Shown piece after piece: positions 14,447 through 22,734 of a DNA stretch of 29,656 bases. The notes beneath the pieces are model-generated. The model worked only from the letters and a program-made list of their open reading frames with translations, was not told the origin of the DNA and made no database searches. A program made the position numbers and the translations under genes. The DNA comes from an uncultured Lachnospiraceae bacterium (GTDB lineage: Bacteria > Bacillota > Clostridia > Lachnospirales > Lachnospiraceae). Each line of letters begins with the position of its first letter. Position 1 is the stretch's first letter. The stretch spans positions 69,306 to 98,961 of the forward strand of contig CAJUPT010000006.1 in NCBI GenBank assembly GCA_910588405.1, in the 5' to 3' direction.

Positions 14447-15103
14447 ATGGGCTTAATATTACGTAGTTTTAAAGATGGATTCAAAAAAGCCAGGAGAAAC
14501 GCCAAAAATAAGAACGGGAAAAGATACACTCAAGAAAGCTTTGCTGAAGCATTCGGTGTGTCTGTAGATACTGTAAAAAATTGGGAACAGGGCAGAACTG
14601 CTCCAAGCATAGATACTTTAATTGAATTGTGTGATTTCTTTGAATGTGATATGGACTATTTATTTGGTACTTTAGATTGCAAAACACATGATGTTCAGTT
14701 CATACATGAATATATTGGTCTTTCGGAAGAGGCAATTAAACGACTTCACGGATTTACGTCTTATTATCAAGGCAAAATTAGATTAGCTGTAATTGATTTC
14801 TTTTTACAAGACATTCGTTTTTCACATGGATTAACTGATATGATTAATGATTATTTTGGAAAATATGACCAATACAAAAATAAAGAACAGATTTTTTTGC
14901 AAGAAGATAAAGAGCAAAAAAAGCTTGAATTTAAAGAACTTCTTGAATATGTTCCAACTGTAAGTAGAAGTAAGCTGGGAGAATATAGAAACGTAAGAGA
15001 TGCCGCCCATTTCAATATACAGAAAGAATTTGATACCATATTAGAAAATCTCATGAAATATTTATATAAGAAATACAGCAAAAAGGCCCCCGATACCAAC
15101 TAA
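14447..15103 (+). CDS. XRE family transcriptional regulator
   Basis: Seen: 218 residues, ATG after AGGAG. The HTH_3 domain covers about residues 22-78: YTQESFAEAFGVSVDTVKNW, then EQGRTAPSIDTLIELCDFFE and CDMDYLFGT. The remaining 140 residues are helical and highly charged with no recognised sensor motif. The gene is clearly more AT-rich than the chromosomal genes on either side, in keeping with acquisition. It is divergent from the replication module, the usual place of a master repressor of such elements. No ImmA-type metalloprotease gene follows. Likely represses the replication promoter and itself; this is inference. Confidence 0.88.
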   Translation: MGLILRSFKDGFKKARRNAKNKNGKRYTQESFAEAFGVSVDTVKNWEQGRTAPSIDTLIELCDFFECDMDYLFGTLDCKTHDVQFIHEYIGLSEEAIKRLHGFTSYYQGKIRLAVIDFFLQDIRFSHGLTDMINDYFGKYDQYKNKEQIFLQEDKEQKKLEFKELLEYVPTVSRSKLGEYRNVRDAAHFNIQKEFDTILENLMKYLYKKYSKKAPDTN

Positions 15104-15142
15104 GATAACCGAGCGCCTTCCCCTCCCCTGGCCGCCGCTTTC

Positions 15143-15246
15143 TTGACACCACTTTGACACCATTCATGACGATGAATGATAAACCATGATAAACGAAAAC
15201 CCTTGAAAAACCGCTATATATGCTATATGATAAACCAAGACAAACG
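15143..15246. repeat. Right-end repeats: paired TTTGACACCA and 19-bp direct repeats
   Basis: TTGACACCA and TTTGACACCA lie at 15143-15162, matching the pair inside attL. ATTCAT-GACG-ATGAAT is a perfect palindrome at 15162-15177. TGATAAACCATGATAAACG (15177-15195) recurs at 15228-15246 as TGATAAACCAAGACAAACG with 17 of 19 matches. These are probably recombinase or excision-factor binding sites near attR. Confidence 0.5.
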
Positions 15247-15255
15247 ATTACTATT

Positions 15256-15282
15256 AAATTTTATATTTTTCAGGTGGTGTGA
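15256..15282. repeat. attR: second copy of the 27-bp direct repeat
   Basis: Identical to 6943-6969. Downstream the sequence runs into the end of the convergent aminotransferase gene (stop at 15314), so before integration rlmI and that gene were convergent neighbours about 31 bases apart. Confidence 0.9.
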
Positions 15283-15313
15283 GGGAAAGAGGGCCGGTTT
15301 TTGATCAGCCCCC

Positions 15314-16420
15314 CTATCCCCGGAAGCTGTTGCAGGCGTCGATTACCCGTCCGATCTCCGCTTCGGTCAGCTCCGGATACATGGGCAGTGAATTACAATG
15401 TTCCGACAGATACTCCGCGTTGGGGCAGTCTCCTTTTTTGTATCCCAGCCCGGCATAGGCTTTTTGCAGATGACAAGGCACCGGATAGTGCATATCACAG
15501 AAGATACCGGCCTCTTCCATATGCGCCAAAAAGCGGTTCCGGTCAGGCGTGGTTATTACAAACAGATGGAAGACTGACTGTGTATTTTCCGGATGGCGCT
15601 GCATGGTAATCAGAGGGTTGCGGATTTCAGCCAGATACCGGCTGCCGATCTCCTGCCGGCGTTTCGTCCACTGATCCAAGTATTTTAAAGACACGCTGAG
15701 CACAGCACCCTGTACGCCTTCCAGCCGCATATTGTACCCCACCTCGTCATGGTAGTAGCGCACATCGCAGCCCTGATTTTTCAAGCGGTTAATATGGCGG
15801 ATATAATCTTCATTGTCAGAAGTGACACAGCCGCCCTCTCCAAAAGCATACAGATTTTTTCCGGGATAAAAGCTGAAACACCCCATTTCCCCCAGACTGC
15901 CCACCATTTTCCCTTCATACAGCGCGCCGTGGGCCTGGGCGCAGTCCTCCACCACATACAGCCCGTGACAATCCGCAATTTCCTTCACCCTTCCAAATTC
16001 AAAAGGCTGCCCATACAGATGGACGCCCAGAATAGCCTTTGTCCGTTCCGTAACAGCCGCCTCAAGCCTGTCCGGATCAAGCTCCCAGGTGTCCGCGGTG
16101 CAGTCCACAAATACCGGCGCCGCCCCCGTATAGGTTACGCCCCAGGCTGTGGCAATATAGGTATTGGCCGGCACGATCACCTCATCCCCCGGGCCGATGC
16201 CCAGCGCCAGCATAGCACAGTGCAGAGCGGAAGTCCCGTTATTTACGCCGGAGCATGCTTTTACGCCGCAATAGCGGGCAAATTCCTCCTCAAACCGGTC
16301 CGCATAAGCCCCTCCGGAAAAGGCGGCGTCATCCAGTACCCTCTCGAACGCTTCCAGATACTCCTGCCTGTGGCTTGCTATATTCCGTTTTAAATCAATT
16401 CTGTTAATCCTGTCTTCCAT
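15314..16420 (-). CDS. DegT/DnrJ/EryC1/StrS family PLP-dependent sugar aminotransferase
   Basis: Seen: 368 residues, ATG after AGAGGAAG. Family motifs: NNGTSALHCAMLALGIGPGD (60-79), cofactor-binding VVEDCAQAHGA with D159, Q162 and H164, and the PLP lysine K188 in SFYPGKNLYAFGEGG. Length is normal. Known: these enzymes transfer an amino group from glutamate to a keto-sugar nucleotide for surface glycans or secondary metabolites. Neighbours: last gene of a minus-strand group with two GT2 enzymes and an FAD protein, so surface glycan or glycolipid assembly is likely. No dehydratase that would supply the keto-sugar is in the window. Confidence 0.93.
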   Translation of the reverse strand: MEDRINRIDLKRNIASHRQEYLEAFERVLDDAAFSGGAYADRFEEEFARYCGVKACSGVNNGTSALHCAMLALGIGPGDEVIVPANTYIATAWGVTYTGAAPVFVDCTADTWELDPDRLEAAVTERTKAILGVHLYGQPFEFGRVKEIADCHGLYVVEDCAQAHGALYEGKMVGSLGEMGCFSFYPGKNLYAFGEGGCVTSDNEDYIRHINRLKNQGCDVRYYHDEVGYNMRLEGVQGAVLSVSLKYLDQWTKRRQEIGSRYLAEIRNPLITMQRHPENTQSVFHLFVITTPDRNRFLAHMEEAGIFCDMHYPVPCHLQKAYAGLGYKKGDCPNAEYLSEHCNSLPMYPELTEAEIGRVIDACNSFRG

Positions 16421-16462
16421 AATCTTCCTCTTTGTTCCGGCGGTTCAATGCCGCGCATCTTC

Positions 16463-17368
16463 TTACTTTTTCAGCACATCCCTGAATATATAATGCTTGG
16501 AATGGGACGTATTCTTTAAAATCTGATCCAGATATTTGGACACCACCGCCAAAATCGCGAAGATTCCAAAAAATCCAAAACTGATAAACATAATCGTGGA
16601 CGTCCACCCCGGCGCGATCTCCTCAAACAAATAAGAAAGCACACTGTAGACGCCGATACAGAGCGAAATAACCAGAAAAAAGACCGCCGCCATAAAAAGC
16701 AGCCGAATCACCACATCCGTATAATAAATAAACGTATCCAGCATCAAACCAATATTTGTCAGAATCCCTCTTCTGTTGCGGTAGATCATATCTGTTTTCA
16801 GATATGCACAGTCAAGTCCGGCGGAGGCATATGCCACGTTCCGGTTCACGATATAATCCCCCATGGCCGCCACCTTATTCTGAGCCCTCCTGGAGGAAAG
16901 GATACAGACAGAGGAGGTCACCTCCTGCCCTGCCGGATACCGGAGACGGCCGTTTAATAGCCGGTAAAAAAGTCTGGACATGGCGCTGCTGTTCCCCGGC
17001 GTAAGGAACACGAAATCATTTCCCTGCTGACAGGTCTCATACATATCGATCAGCAGGCTGAAGTCAATCTCCACGCTCAGATCCTCGATCTCAAACACAT
17101 AGTCCCCGATGGCAGCGTCGATTCCCGCCATCACGGCCTGGGGCAGCTTATGCCGCTGGGCCAGCTCCACGACGGTACACTTCATATCCAGGCTGTTCAG
17201 CACCTTCAGCGAATCATCGGCGGAATGGTTATCCACAAACACAAATTCATAATACTTGAAATTTTCCTTAAGCACCTGCTCAAGCCTCCGGATACGGTCG
17301 ATCAAAATATCCGCGTCGTTTGAGATCACCGCCACTAAAGAAACGTAGTTCTCATACAAATATTTCAT
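16463..17368 (-). CDS. Membrane-bound GT2-like glycosyltransferase with altered DxD
   Basis: Seen: 301 residues. N-terminal GT-A/GT2 domain with the nucleotide-binding start YVSLVAVISN and EFVFVDNHSADDS (41-53). C-terminal two membrane helices, about 222-247 and 257-282, as in DPM1/GtrB-like enzymes that use polyprenyl phosphate. At the place of the metal-binding DxD, the protein reads I94-E95-D96-L97, so the first Asp is replaced. The ribosome site (GAGGG) is about 12 bases from the ATG and weak. Spacing to the next gene is 42 bases. Either an inactive or a modified GT2; a role in loading a sugar on a lipid carrier is inferred. Confidence 0.82.
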   Translation of the reverse strand: MKYLYENYVSLVAVISNDADILIDRIRRLEQVLKENFKYYEFVFVDNHSADDSLKVLNSLDMKCTVVELAQRHKLPQAVMAGIDAAIGDYVFEIEDLSVEIDFSLLIDMYETCQQGNDFVFLTPGNSSAMSRLFYRLLNGRLRYPAGQEVTSSVCILSSRRAQNKVAAMGDYIVNRNVAYASAGLDCAYLKTDMIYRNRRGILTNIGLMLDTFIYYTDVVIRLLFMAAVFFLVISLCIGVYSVLSYLFEEIAPGWTSTIMFISFGFFGIFAILAVVSKYLDQILKNTSHSKHYIFRDVLKK

Positions 17369-17470
17369 AAACTGTCAAACCCTCATTTCACCCTTTATCA
17401 TCCAATCGTCCGTCCCTTCGCTCATAACGATCTGTCCTGTTCATTTCTCACAGCCGGGCCTGAAATCATT

Positions 17471-18592
17471 CTACAAAATCTCATCCAGATCATACATCGT
17501 ATTGATCTTCCCGGAGAACACCGTGTAAAAATCTGGTTCGCCGCTATATTTCCTGATAATCGTCGGCCTGGAATCGTCAATTTCCGACGCCTTTAAAATC
17601 GGTTTTAGCGTAAACAAAGATTTTACATACGAGAGATCGATATCCTCCCGCAGATATTTCCGGGCGATCTGCTTCATCTCCTGAAACGCCGTCTCCGGCC
17701 GGGAAATACAGGCGTTGCAGTTAGCCGCCTGTTCCGGCGTGCAGTCCGGATTGTCCTTCTGGCATGGAAACGCAGGCAGCGGATCATAACATGTCATATG
17801 GGGCGTCCTGGACACCGTAGTAATCGAGTGAAAGCCTGTCCGCCCAAAGGGCATCACCGAAAAGAAAGGACCGTCCATCACGGTCAGTCCCACATTTTTC
17901 AGCTGTTCCGTCACCTGGCACAGAATCACCTCGCACAGTTCATATTTCACCGGCAGCATCTCATAGCCCAGCATCCTGTGAATTTCATTGGTTCCCGCGT
18001 AGGTGGCGTTCAGCACAAACGGCGCCTCGAAGGAACTGCCGTCCTTTAAGCAGATCCGAAACGCTCCGTCCTCCCGGCGAATCTCGCAAAGCGGCACGCC
18101 CAGAGCAAACGCGCAGCCGGCCTCCTTTGCCTTTTCATACAGATGCCGACTTAAAAGCTCTGCGTCAAAGCTGTGCTCCTGAGTGATAAAAGCCGCTTCC
18201 ACCGTACTGGTATTAAAATACTTTTCCGTCAGCATCCGCTCACAGCGCACATGAAGATTCGAACAGAACCTTTCGAACTGTCTTGCATTGGTCCAGCTGT
18301 ATTCTCTGGCTATAGCATAAATCTGTTCAAACTCTGTGTTAACACATGCTTCGCCGAAATCCTCCATAAACCGGGAAAAATAACCGGCAGACTTAAAAGC
18401 CGTGGTATAAGAACGGGGATAATGGTATCCGTTGTGCAATCTGGCCTGATTAATATAGGAACCCCGCTGAAAAGGCCGGCTCTCCATATCGATCACCAGC
18501 GTTCGGCATCCCTTCTTCGCCAGGCGGCCGGCGGCGTACAGCCCGTACATGCCCGCTCCCAGTATGATTTTGTCATAACGTTCCTTGATCAT
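17471..18592 (-). CDS. FAD-dependent oxidoreductase, DAO superfamily
   Basis: Seen: 373 residues, ATG after GAGGAT. N-terminal Rossmann FAD-binding motif YDKIILGAGMYGLYAAGRLA with GxGxxG at 12-17, an acidic residue ending the second strand (VIDMES), and NQARLHNGYHYPRS at about 48-61, typical for DAO-like proteins in glycan loci. C-terminal YTVFSGKINTMYDLDEIL includes the closing FAD contact. A cysteine group (C-N-P-D-C and C-N-A-C, near residues 275-293) could bind a metal or form disulfides. Substrate unknown; its place between two glycosyltransferases suggests oxidation of a sugar or lipid-linked intermediate. Confidence 0.85.
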   Translation of the reverse strand: MIKERYDKIILGAGMYGLYAAGRLAKKGCRTLVIDMESRPFQRGSYINQARLHNGYHYPRSYTTAFKSAGYFSRFMEDFGEACVNTEFEQIYAIAREYSWTNARQFERFCSNLHVRCERMLTEKYFNTSTVEAAFITQEHSFDAELLSRHLYEKAKEAGCAFALGVPLCEIRREDGAFRICLKDGSSFEAPFVLNATYAGTNEIHRMLGYEMLPVKYELCEVILCQVTEQLKNVGLTVMDGPFFSVMPFGRTGFHSITTVSRTPHMTCYDPLPAFPCQKDNPDCTPEQAANCNACISRPETAFQEMKQIARKYLREDIDLSYVKSLFTLKPILKASEIDDSRPTIIRKYSGEPDFYTVFSGKINTMYDLDEIL

Positions 18593-18670
18593 CGTACTAT
18601 CCTCGATGCCGGTATCCGGCTTCCGGTGTTCTGCCTCACTTCTATCCGAATAAAACTCTGCCGCCCAAAA

Positions 18671-19393
18671 TCAATACCGCATCTTCCTGATATCCTTCCG
18701 AAGGACAGCGATCCGCTCCAGATAATTTTTCACGGTGCTTCCCACATGAACCGACGTATTGTAGTCATCCTCCCAGATCACGGGAATCTCCCGGATCGGC
18801 ATCCCCAGACGGTCGGCCCGCAAAAGAAGCTCCGCGCAGTAGAACCAGCCCGGGTCGGTGCTTGATATCCCGGCCAGAATCTCCGCTGTCTCTCTCTTGA
18901 AAAACTGAAAGCCGCACATCGTATCCCGCACATCCGTCCCAAAAGCCAGCCGCACCAGAAGGTCAAGCCCTCTGGAAGTCAGTTCTCTAAGCGGCTTTCT
19001 GCCTTTGATCACCGACCGCCGGTCCAGACGGTTTCCCTTTACAATCTGCACCCAGGGATATTTCTCAAAAATTTTAATCACCGTCAGGAAATGCCTGAGC
19101 TTTGTGGAAAGATCCACGTCCATATATCCCAGAATATCGCAGTTATTGTCCGCTATGGCGGCCTGGAACGCAACGCCGAAGCCTTTTTCCTCCAGCCCGA
19201 TATAGTTTACCCGACTGTCATAAGCACACAGCTTTTTGCAGATCTCCGGCGTTGCGTCCGTGGAACCATTGTCCACAATCGTCAGGACACAGTCTTCTAT
19301 ATGATGCCGATCCAGAAATTTCAACGTCGTCTTAATTCCCTTTTCCAGCCGTTTTTCTTCATCCAGAACCGGAAACGCTATATTGATTCTCAT
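18671..19393 (-). CDS. GT2 family glycosyltransferase (DPM1-like, soluble)
   Basis: Seen: 240 residues, ATG after AGAGGAGG. GT2 motifs are complete: INIAFPVLDEEKRLEKGI, VDNGSTDAT (40-48), intact DVD at 92-94 in YMDVDLSTK, and a C-terminal acceptor loop RDTMCGFQFFKRETAEI. No membrane helices, so it is the soluble DPM1 type that transfers a sugar from a nucleotide donor, usually to a polyprenyl phosphate. First gene of the minus-strand glycan group; the FAD gene follows after 78 bases. The pairing with a second GT2 that lacks the DxD is notable. Confidence 0.92.
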   Translation of the reverse strand: MRINIAFPVLDEEKRLEKGIKTTLKFLDRHHIEDCVLTIVDNGSTDATPEICKKLCAYDSRVNYIGLEEKGFGVAFQAAIADNNCDILGYMDVDLSTKLRHFLTVIKIFEKYPWVQIVKGNRLDRRSVIKGRKPLRELTSRGLDLLVRLAFGTDVRDTMCGFQFFKRETAEILAGISSTDPGWFYCAELLLRADRLGMPIREIPVIWEDDYNTSVHVGSTVKNYLERIAVLRKDIRKMRY

Positions 19394-19670
19394 ATGGCGG
19401 CCCTCCTCTTTGCATCATTTTCTTGTTACACCTTAGCACAATCGGTGAGGTTTTTCAAGTAGACTTTGATCGCACAGCCATACCAGCAATAGGGGCTCCA
19501 CCATAAATGAAAGGGTGTTTCTTTTGAGCCACCGGCGGATGCACAAGATCTGCCCCGGCAAAACGAGGGCACAAGCTATTGACACAGCCTGGCGCTGTAC
19601 GGACTGCGAAGCAAGTACGCAATCCTGCCAGAAGATCTTATTACTTTCACAGTAAACCTTTATCATGGGA
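19394..19670. other. Gene-free gap with a weak stem structure
   Basis: 277 bases between the glycan group and the PucR-like gene, both on the minus strand. GGCTC (19494-19498) pairs with GAGCC (19526-19530), with an inner GAAA/TTTC pair at 19509-19521. Minus-strand frames here have no ribosome site. Probably holds the promoter of the GT2 gene; I cannot point to it with confidence. Confidence 0.4.
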
Positions 19671-21164
19671 TCACGGCATCGTCTCCAGGCATCGGAATGA
19701 AACCAGCAGATACTCCCGCTCATAAGCGTCGTCCAGATCAAGGGAGAACAGGGAGGATACCTTTCCGATCCGATACACCAGCGTATTCTTATGCATAAAT
19801 AATTCCTGCGCCGTCAGCACCCGGTTTCTCTCGCAGCGCAGATAAGTTTTCAGCATATGATACAGAGAAGTGTTTTTTCGCCGGTCATAGTCCAGAATCC
19901 GGTGCAGCGCCGGATGAAGCGCCAGACAGCGATGCTCCGGTCTGCCGTTCAGATCGGCCAGATCTTCCAGGGCACATTCATAATACTCCCGCTTCCCCCG
20001 GGCCAGACAGGTGCTGGCCTGGGCATACTGGACAGCAGCATTTTGAATGCCAGTAAGAGGATAACTGCAATAGCAATCCAGTTTCAGCACCTCCGCGATC
20101 TGAAACAGCGCATCCGGCGTTTCCACCCCGAAGCGGCCGCCCTGGCCTTCTTCATCGATTGGCTCCATCGGCAGACAGCAGACGATCTCTCCCTCCTGCC
20201 GTTCGTTGAGGCTGGAATTAATATAAAACAGCCCGTTGGGCAAATATTGGCGCAGGGTTTTCAGATAATACCCGTAAGTGGCAGGCGTGGCGTTTTCCTG
20301 TTTCAAAATGCTGATCATACAGTACTGTTCCGGGTCCCACCCCTGCATCTGATAAAAGGTATGAAAACTGGAAGCGTCATGACGCTTGCCCTGTAAAAAA
20401 TCCTGCATAAGACTCTGGGCCACTGAGCCATGGTCTATGATTTCTTCATGATTCGCCACCAAACAGAGGGCACGTTTCAGATAGACGGCCATATGCCTGT
20501 GATACTGCTGAAAGGGCTTATGGCTTATAATGGTAAGCTGACCGATCAGCCTGTGGGCGGAATTCTCCTGGCTGATCATCATAGAGTAAGGATATGTTTC
20601 CACATTTGACTCATAAAAGGTTTCGCACTCCCATGTACCGGACAGTTTCTCCAGAAACTGTCCTGACTGCATATTCATCAAAGAAGCGAGGGACAGCGTC
20701 CCCAGATTCCAGAAGTCGTTCCAGTTCTGATTAATGCTTCCGACCGGATACTGTTTCGAAAAAGCGGTGATCTGCAGACTTGTAGTGGTAAAAAACATAG
20801 GACCGAAAATATCCTTACAGGAATCAATAATCACTTGCTCCGGATTTTCCTTCTGAAATGCAGACAGCATCTCCTGCTCCCAGTTCTGGTAAAAGGCAAA
20901 GGCGTCCAGAAGCGAATCAAAAACATCCTCCAGCTCATGGGTACTCAGACTGATTACGTCTTTTTTATGAACCAGAAGCACCTCGTCTGACTGTGAATTC
21001 TCAAAAAAATCCTTATTTCTTCCCACATACAGATAATTAGGATTCGGCGCTTTCGCATAAGTAAACAGACGAACGGCGGAAATATCCGGTTCGTCGGAGA
21101 TCATGGTTGAGATCGGATGGTACTGCCGAATCCAGTGTTCAATGATTGCCATGCTCAGCTTCAT
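19671..21164 (-). CDS. PucR/CdaR-like transcriptional regulator
   Basis: Seen: 497 residues from an ATG six bases after AAAGGAG; the open frame reaches 21191 but with no ribosome site. The C-terminal 60 residues form the PucR-type helix-turn-helix (LKTYLRCERNRVLTAQELFM, then HKNTLVYRIGKVSSLF), with the typical N-T-L-x-Y-R core. The first ~440 residues contain a sensory part without a recognised ligand domain. Known: regulators of this group control purine, sugar-acid or amino-acid catabolism and are normally next to their targets. Here the gene is divergent (150 bases) from two URO-D-type genes, so it probably activates them in response to a methylated or otherwise imported compound; that is inference. 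Confidence 0.85.
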   Translation of the reverse strand: MKLSMAIIEHWIRQYHPISTMISDEPDISAVRLFTYAKAPNPNYLYVGRNKDFFENSQSDEVLLVHKKDVISLSTHELEDVFDSLLDAFAFYQNWEQEMLSAFQKENPEQVIIDSCKDIFGPMFFTTTSLQITAFSKQYPVGSINQNWNDFWNLGTLSLASLMNMQSGQFLEKLSGTWECETFYESNVETYPYSMMISQENSAHRLIGQLTIISHKPFQQYHRHMAVYLKRALCLVANHEEIIDHGSVAQSLMQDFLQGKRHDASSFHTFYQMQGWDPEQYCMISILKQENATPATYGYYLKTLRQYLPNGLFYINSSLNERQEGEIVCCLPMEPIDEEGQGGRFGVETPDALFQIAEVLKLDCYCSYPLTGIQNAAVQYAQASTCLARGKREYYECALEDLADLNGRPEHRCLALHPALHRILDYDRRKNTSLYHMLKTYLRCERNRVLTAQELFMHKNTLVYRIGKVSSLFSLDLDDAYEREYLLVSFRCLETMP

Positions 21165-21314
21165 AAAAACTCCTTTTGTCTGCACAGACAAAAAATAATC
21201 ATACGCAGGGAAAAAATATATGTTACCTGGCTATATACATCCCAAAACAATCCCTTATACTAAATATAACTGATATCCCAGAATAATACAATCAAAAACT
21301 ACGGAGGTACCGCT

Positions 21315-22625
21315 ATGGGAGAAAACGCAAAGTTTGACGCAAGCTCAGGATGGTTTGCCAAGGATGTAAAAACGGTGACGGACGAAACCCTGGCCGCAGA
21401 AAAGTTTCAGGAAAGAATCCAGTTAGTTGAAAACGCCAAAGACTTAAAAGAACCGAAGCGGATTCCCATCTGCACGATGTTCGGCGCCCTTCCCTATAAT
21501 CTGGAGGGTTCCTCCTACCGTACCGCTATGTACGACTATCCTGCTGCCACAGAAGTTCTGCTGAAATTTTACAATGAATTTCAGCCTGACGCCACAACCC
21601 ACACAGCCTTTACCAGCGGACGGGCCAATGAGCTGGCACAGTCAACCATGATCGACTGGCCGGGAAGACCGGGCACCAGCGTCCCTGACTTTTCCACCCA
21701 CCAGGTCATCGAAAATGAATATATGAGTGCTGAGGAATATCCGGAGCTTTTGAAAGATTTCACAGGATTTATGCTCCGCAAATATATTCCCAGAGCATTT
21801 CCGGCATTAAAGGGCCTGTCTGATATCCGTTTTGTTCCCTCTATCGTGTTAAGCACCACTCCCCTGGCCTCCCTTTACGCCAGGCAGGCACAGGAAGCCT
21901 TCAGCATTCTTGCGGAAATCGGAAAAGAGGACGCAAAAGCTGCCGAGGCTTCTAACATCGTCTCCAACAAACTGGGAGAGATGGGATTCCCTCCCATGTT
22001 TACCGGGGCCGGAGAAGCGCCTTTTGATATTATCGGCGATTACTACCGCGGCACGCTTGCCACGCTGACAGATCAGCTGGAGCATGCGGACGAACTGGCG
22101 GAAGCCTGTGATATGCTGGCTGACATCCAGATTGAATCCTGGCAGTATTTCCGTGTGCTGCCTCTGCCCGTAAAACGTGTCTTTTTCCCTCTGCACAAGG
22201 GAATGGACGGATTTATGAGTCCCGCCCAGTATGAGAAAATTTACTGGAAGCCTTTGAAAAAATGCCTTATGGCGCTGATCGACATGGGCGTTACCCCTTA
22301 TGTCTATACGGAAGGCAAATACAATACTCGTCTGGAACAACTGACCGATGTTCCCAAAGGAAAGGTGATCTACCACTTCGAGTCGGTGAATATGGCTGCC
22401 GCAAAAAAAATCCTGGGCAATACTGCGGCGATCAGCGGCAATCTGCCCATCTATCTGCTGGAACACGGCACAAAACAGCAGGTAATCGACGCAACCAAAA
22501 AACTGATCGATACCTGCGCCCCCGGAGGCGGTTATATCTTTGACTTCAACGCCTGCATCGACAACGCGAAGCGTGAAAACCTGGAAGCGGCATTCGAGAC
22601 CGTCCGCCATTACGGCGCGAAATAA
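21315..22625 (+). CDS. Uroporphyrinogen decarboxylase-family protein (MtaA-like), paralog 1
   Basis: Seen: 436 residues, ATG after GGAGG. Fold-level URO-D signs: RIPICTMFGALPYN near residue 50, PLHKGMDGFMSPAQYEKIYW in the barrel, and GGGYIFDFNACIDNAKRENL at the C-terminus. It is clearly related to the next gene. At the zinc-ligand positions of methylcobamide:CoM-type methyltransferases it has T332 (YTEG) and S374 (ISGN), where paralog 2 has cysteines. Known: real UroD acts in haem synthesis; these clostridial relatives are usually tied to corrinoid methyl transfer. No haem genes are nearby. Function as a corrinoid-linked methyltransferase or its inactive partner is inferred. Confidence 0.82.
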   Translation: MGENAKFDASSGWFAKDVKTVTDETLAAEKFQERIQLVENAKDLKEPKRIPICTMFGALPYNLEGSSYRTAMYDYPAATEVLLKFYNEFQPDATTHTAFTSGRANELAQSTMIDWPGRPGTSVPDFSTHQVIENEYMSAEEYPELLKDFTGFMLRKYIPRAFPALKGLSDIRFVPSIVLSTTPLASLYARQAQEAFSILAEIGKEDAKAAEASNIVSNKLGEMGFPPMFTGAGEAPFDIIGDYYRGTLATLTDQLEHADELAEACDMLADIQIESWQYFRVLPLPVKRVFFPLHKGMDGFMSPAQYEKIYWKPLKKCLMALIDMGVTPYVYTEGKYNTRLEQLTDVPKGKVIYHFESVNMAAAKKILGNTAAISGNLPIYLLEHGTKQQVIDATKKLIDTCAPGGGYIFDFNACIDNAKRENLEAAFETVRHYGAK

Positions 22626-22665
22626 GCAATATTTATTTTCATTCACATTCACATAAAAATATGTA

Positions 22666-22708
22666 CTCTCGGAGTCTCGCAGCACCTGATTTTGTGAGAT
22701 TCTGAGAG
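22666..22708. repeat. Stable intercistronic hairpin between the two URO-D genes
   Basis: A 16-bp stem, CTCTCGGAGTCTCGCA (22666-22681) with TGTGAGATTCTGAGAG (22693-22708), containing three G-U pairs and an 11-base loop. There is no T-tract after it, so it is not a normal terminator. The ribosome site of paralog 2 starts about 14 bases later. It may stabilise the upstream transcript or adjust the level of the second gene. Confidence 0.6.
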
Positions 22709-22734
22709 CGCATAAATATATCAGGAGGTTTTTT

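Larger units (their letters stand above)
6970..15282. mobile_element. 8.3-kb integrated element (decayed, probably immobile)
   Basis: Bounded by attL (6943-6969) and attR (15256-15282). It contains a tyrosine-integrase remnant at the left end, a leftward operon of six small genes, a divergent RHH-Uma2 pair, a structured non-coding block, a leftward replication module and an XRE regulator. Both ends carry paired TTTGACACCA repeats inside the att sites. No intact relaxase, coupling protein, conjugation or phage structural gene is visible. Gene content is that of a small clostridial mobilizable element or a deletion derivative of a larger one. Integrase and all three replication genes are broken. 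An excisionase-like gene is not recognised. Confidence 0.88.

Noticed and set aside
6970..15282. Amber recoding or stop-codon reassignment in the element
   Set aside because: One of the three stops is TGA, and intact genes of the same element (RHH, the ParB-N-like gene, the 31-residue ORF) end with TAG. Decay is simpler.
19433..19741. 102-codon minus-strand frame between GT2 and the PucR-like gene
   Set aside because: It overlaps the regulator's end, has no ribosome site and the composition looks random.
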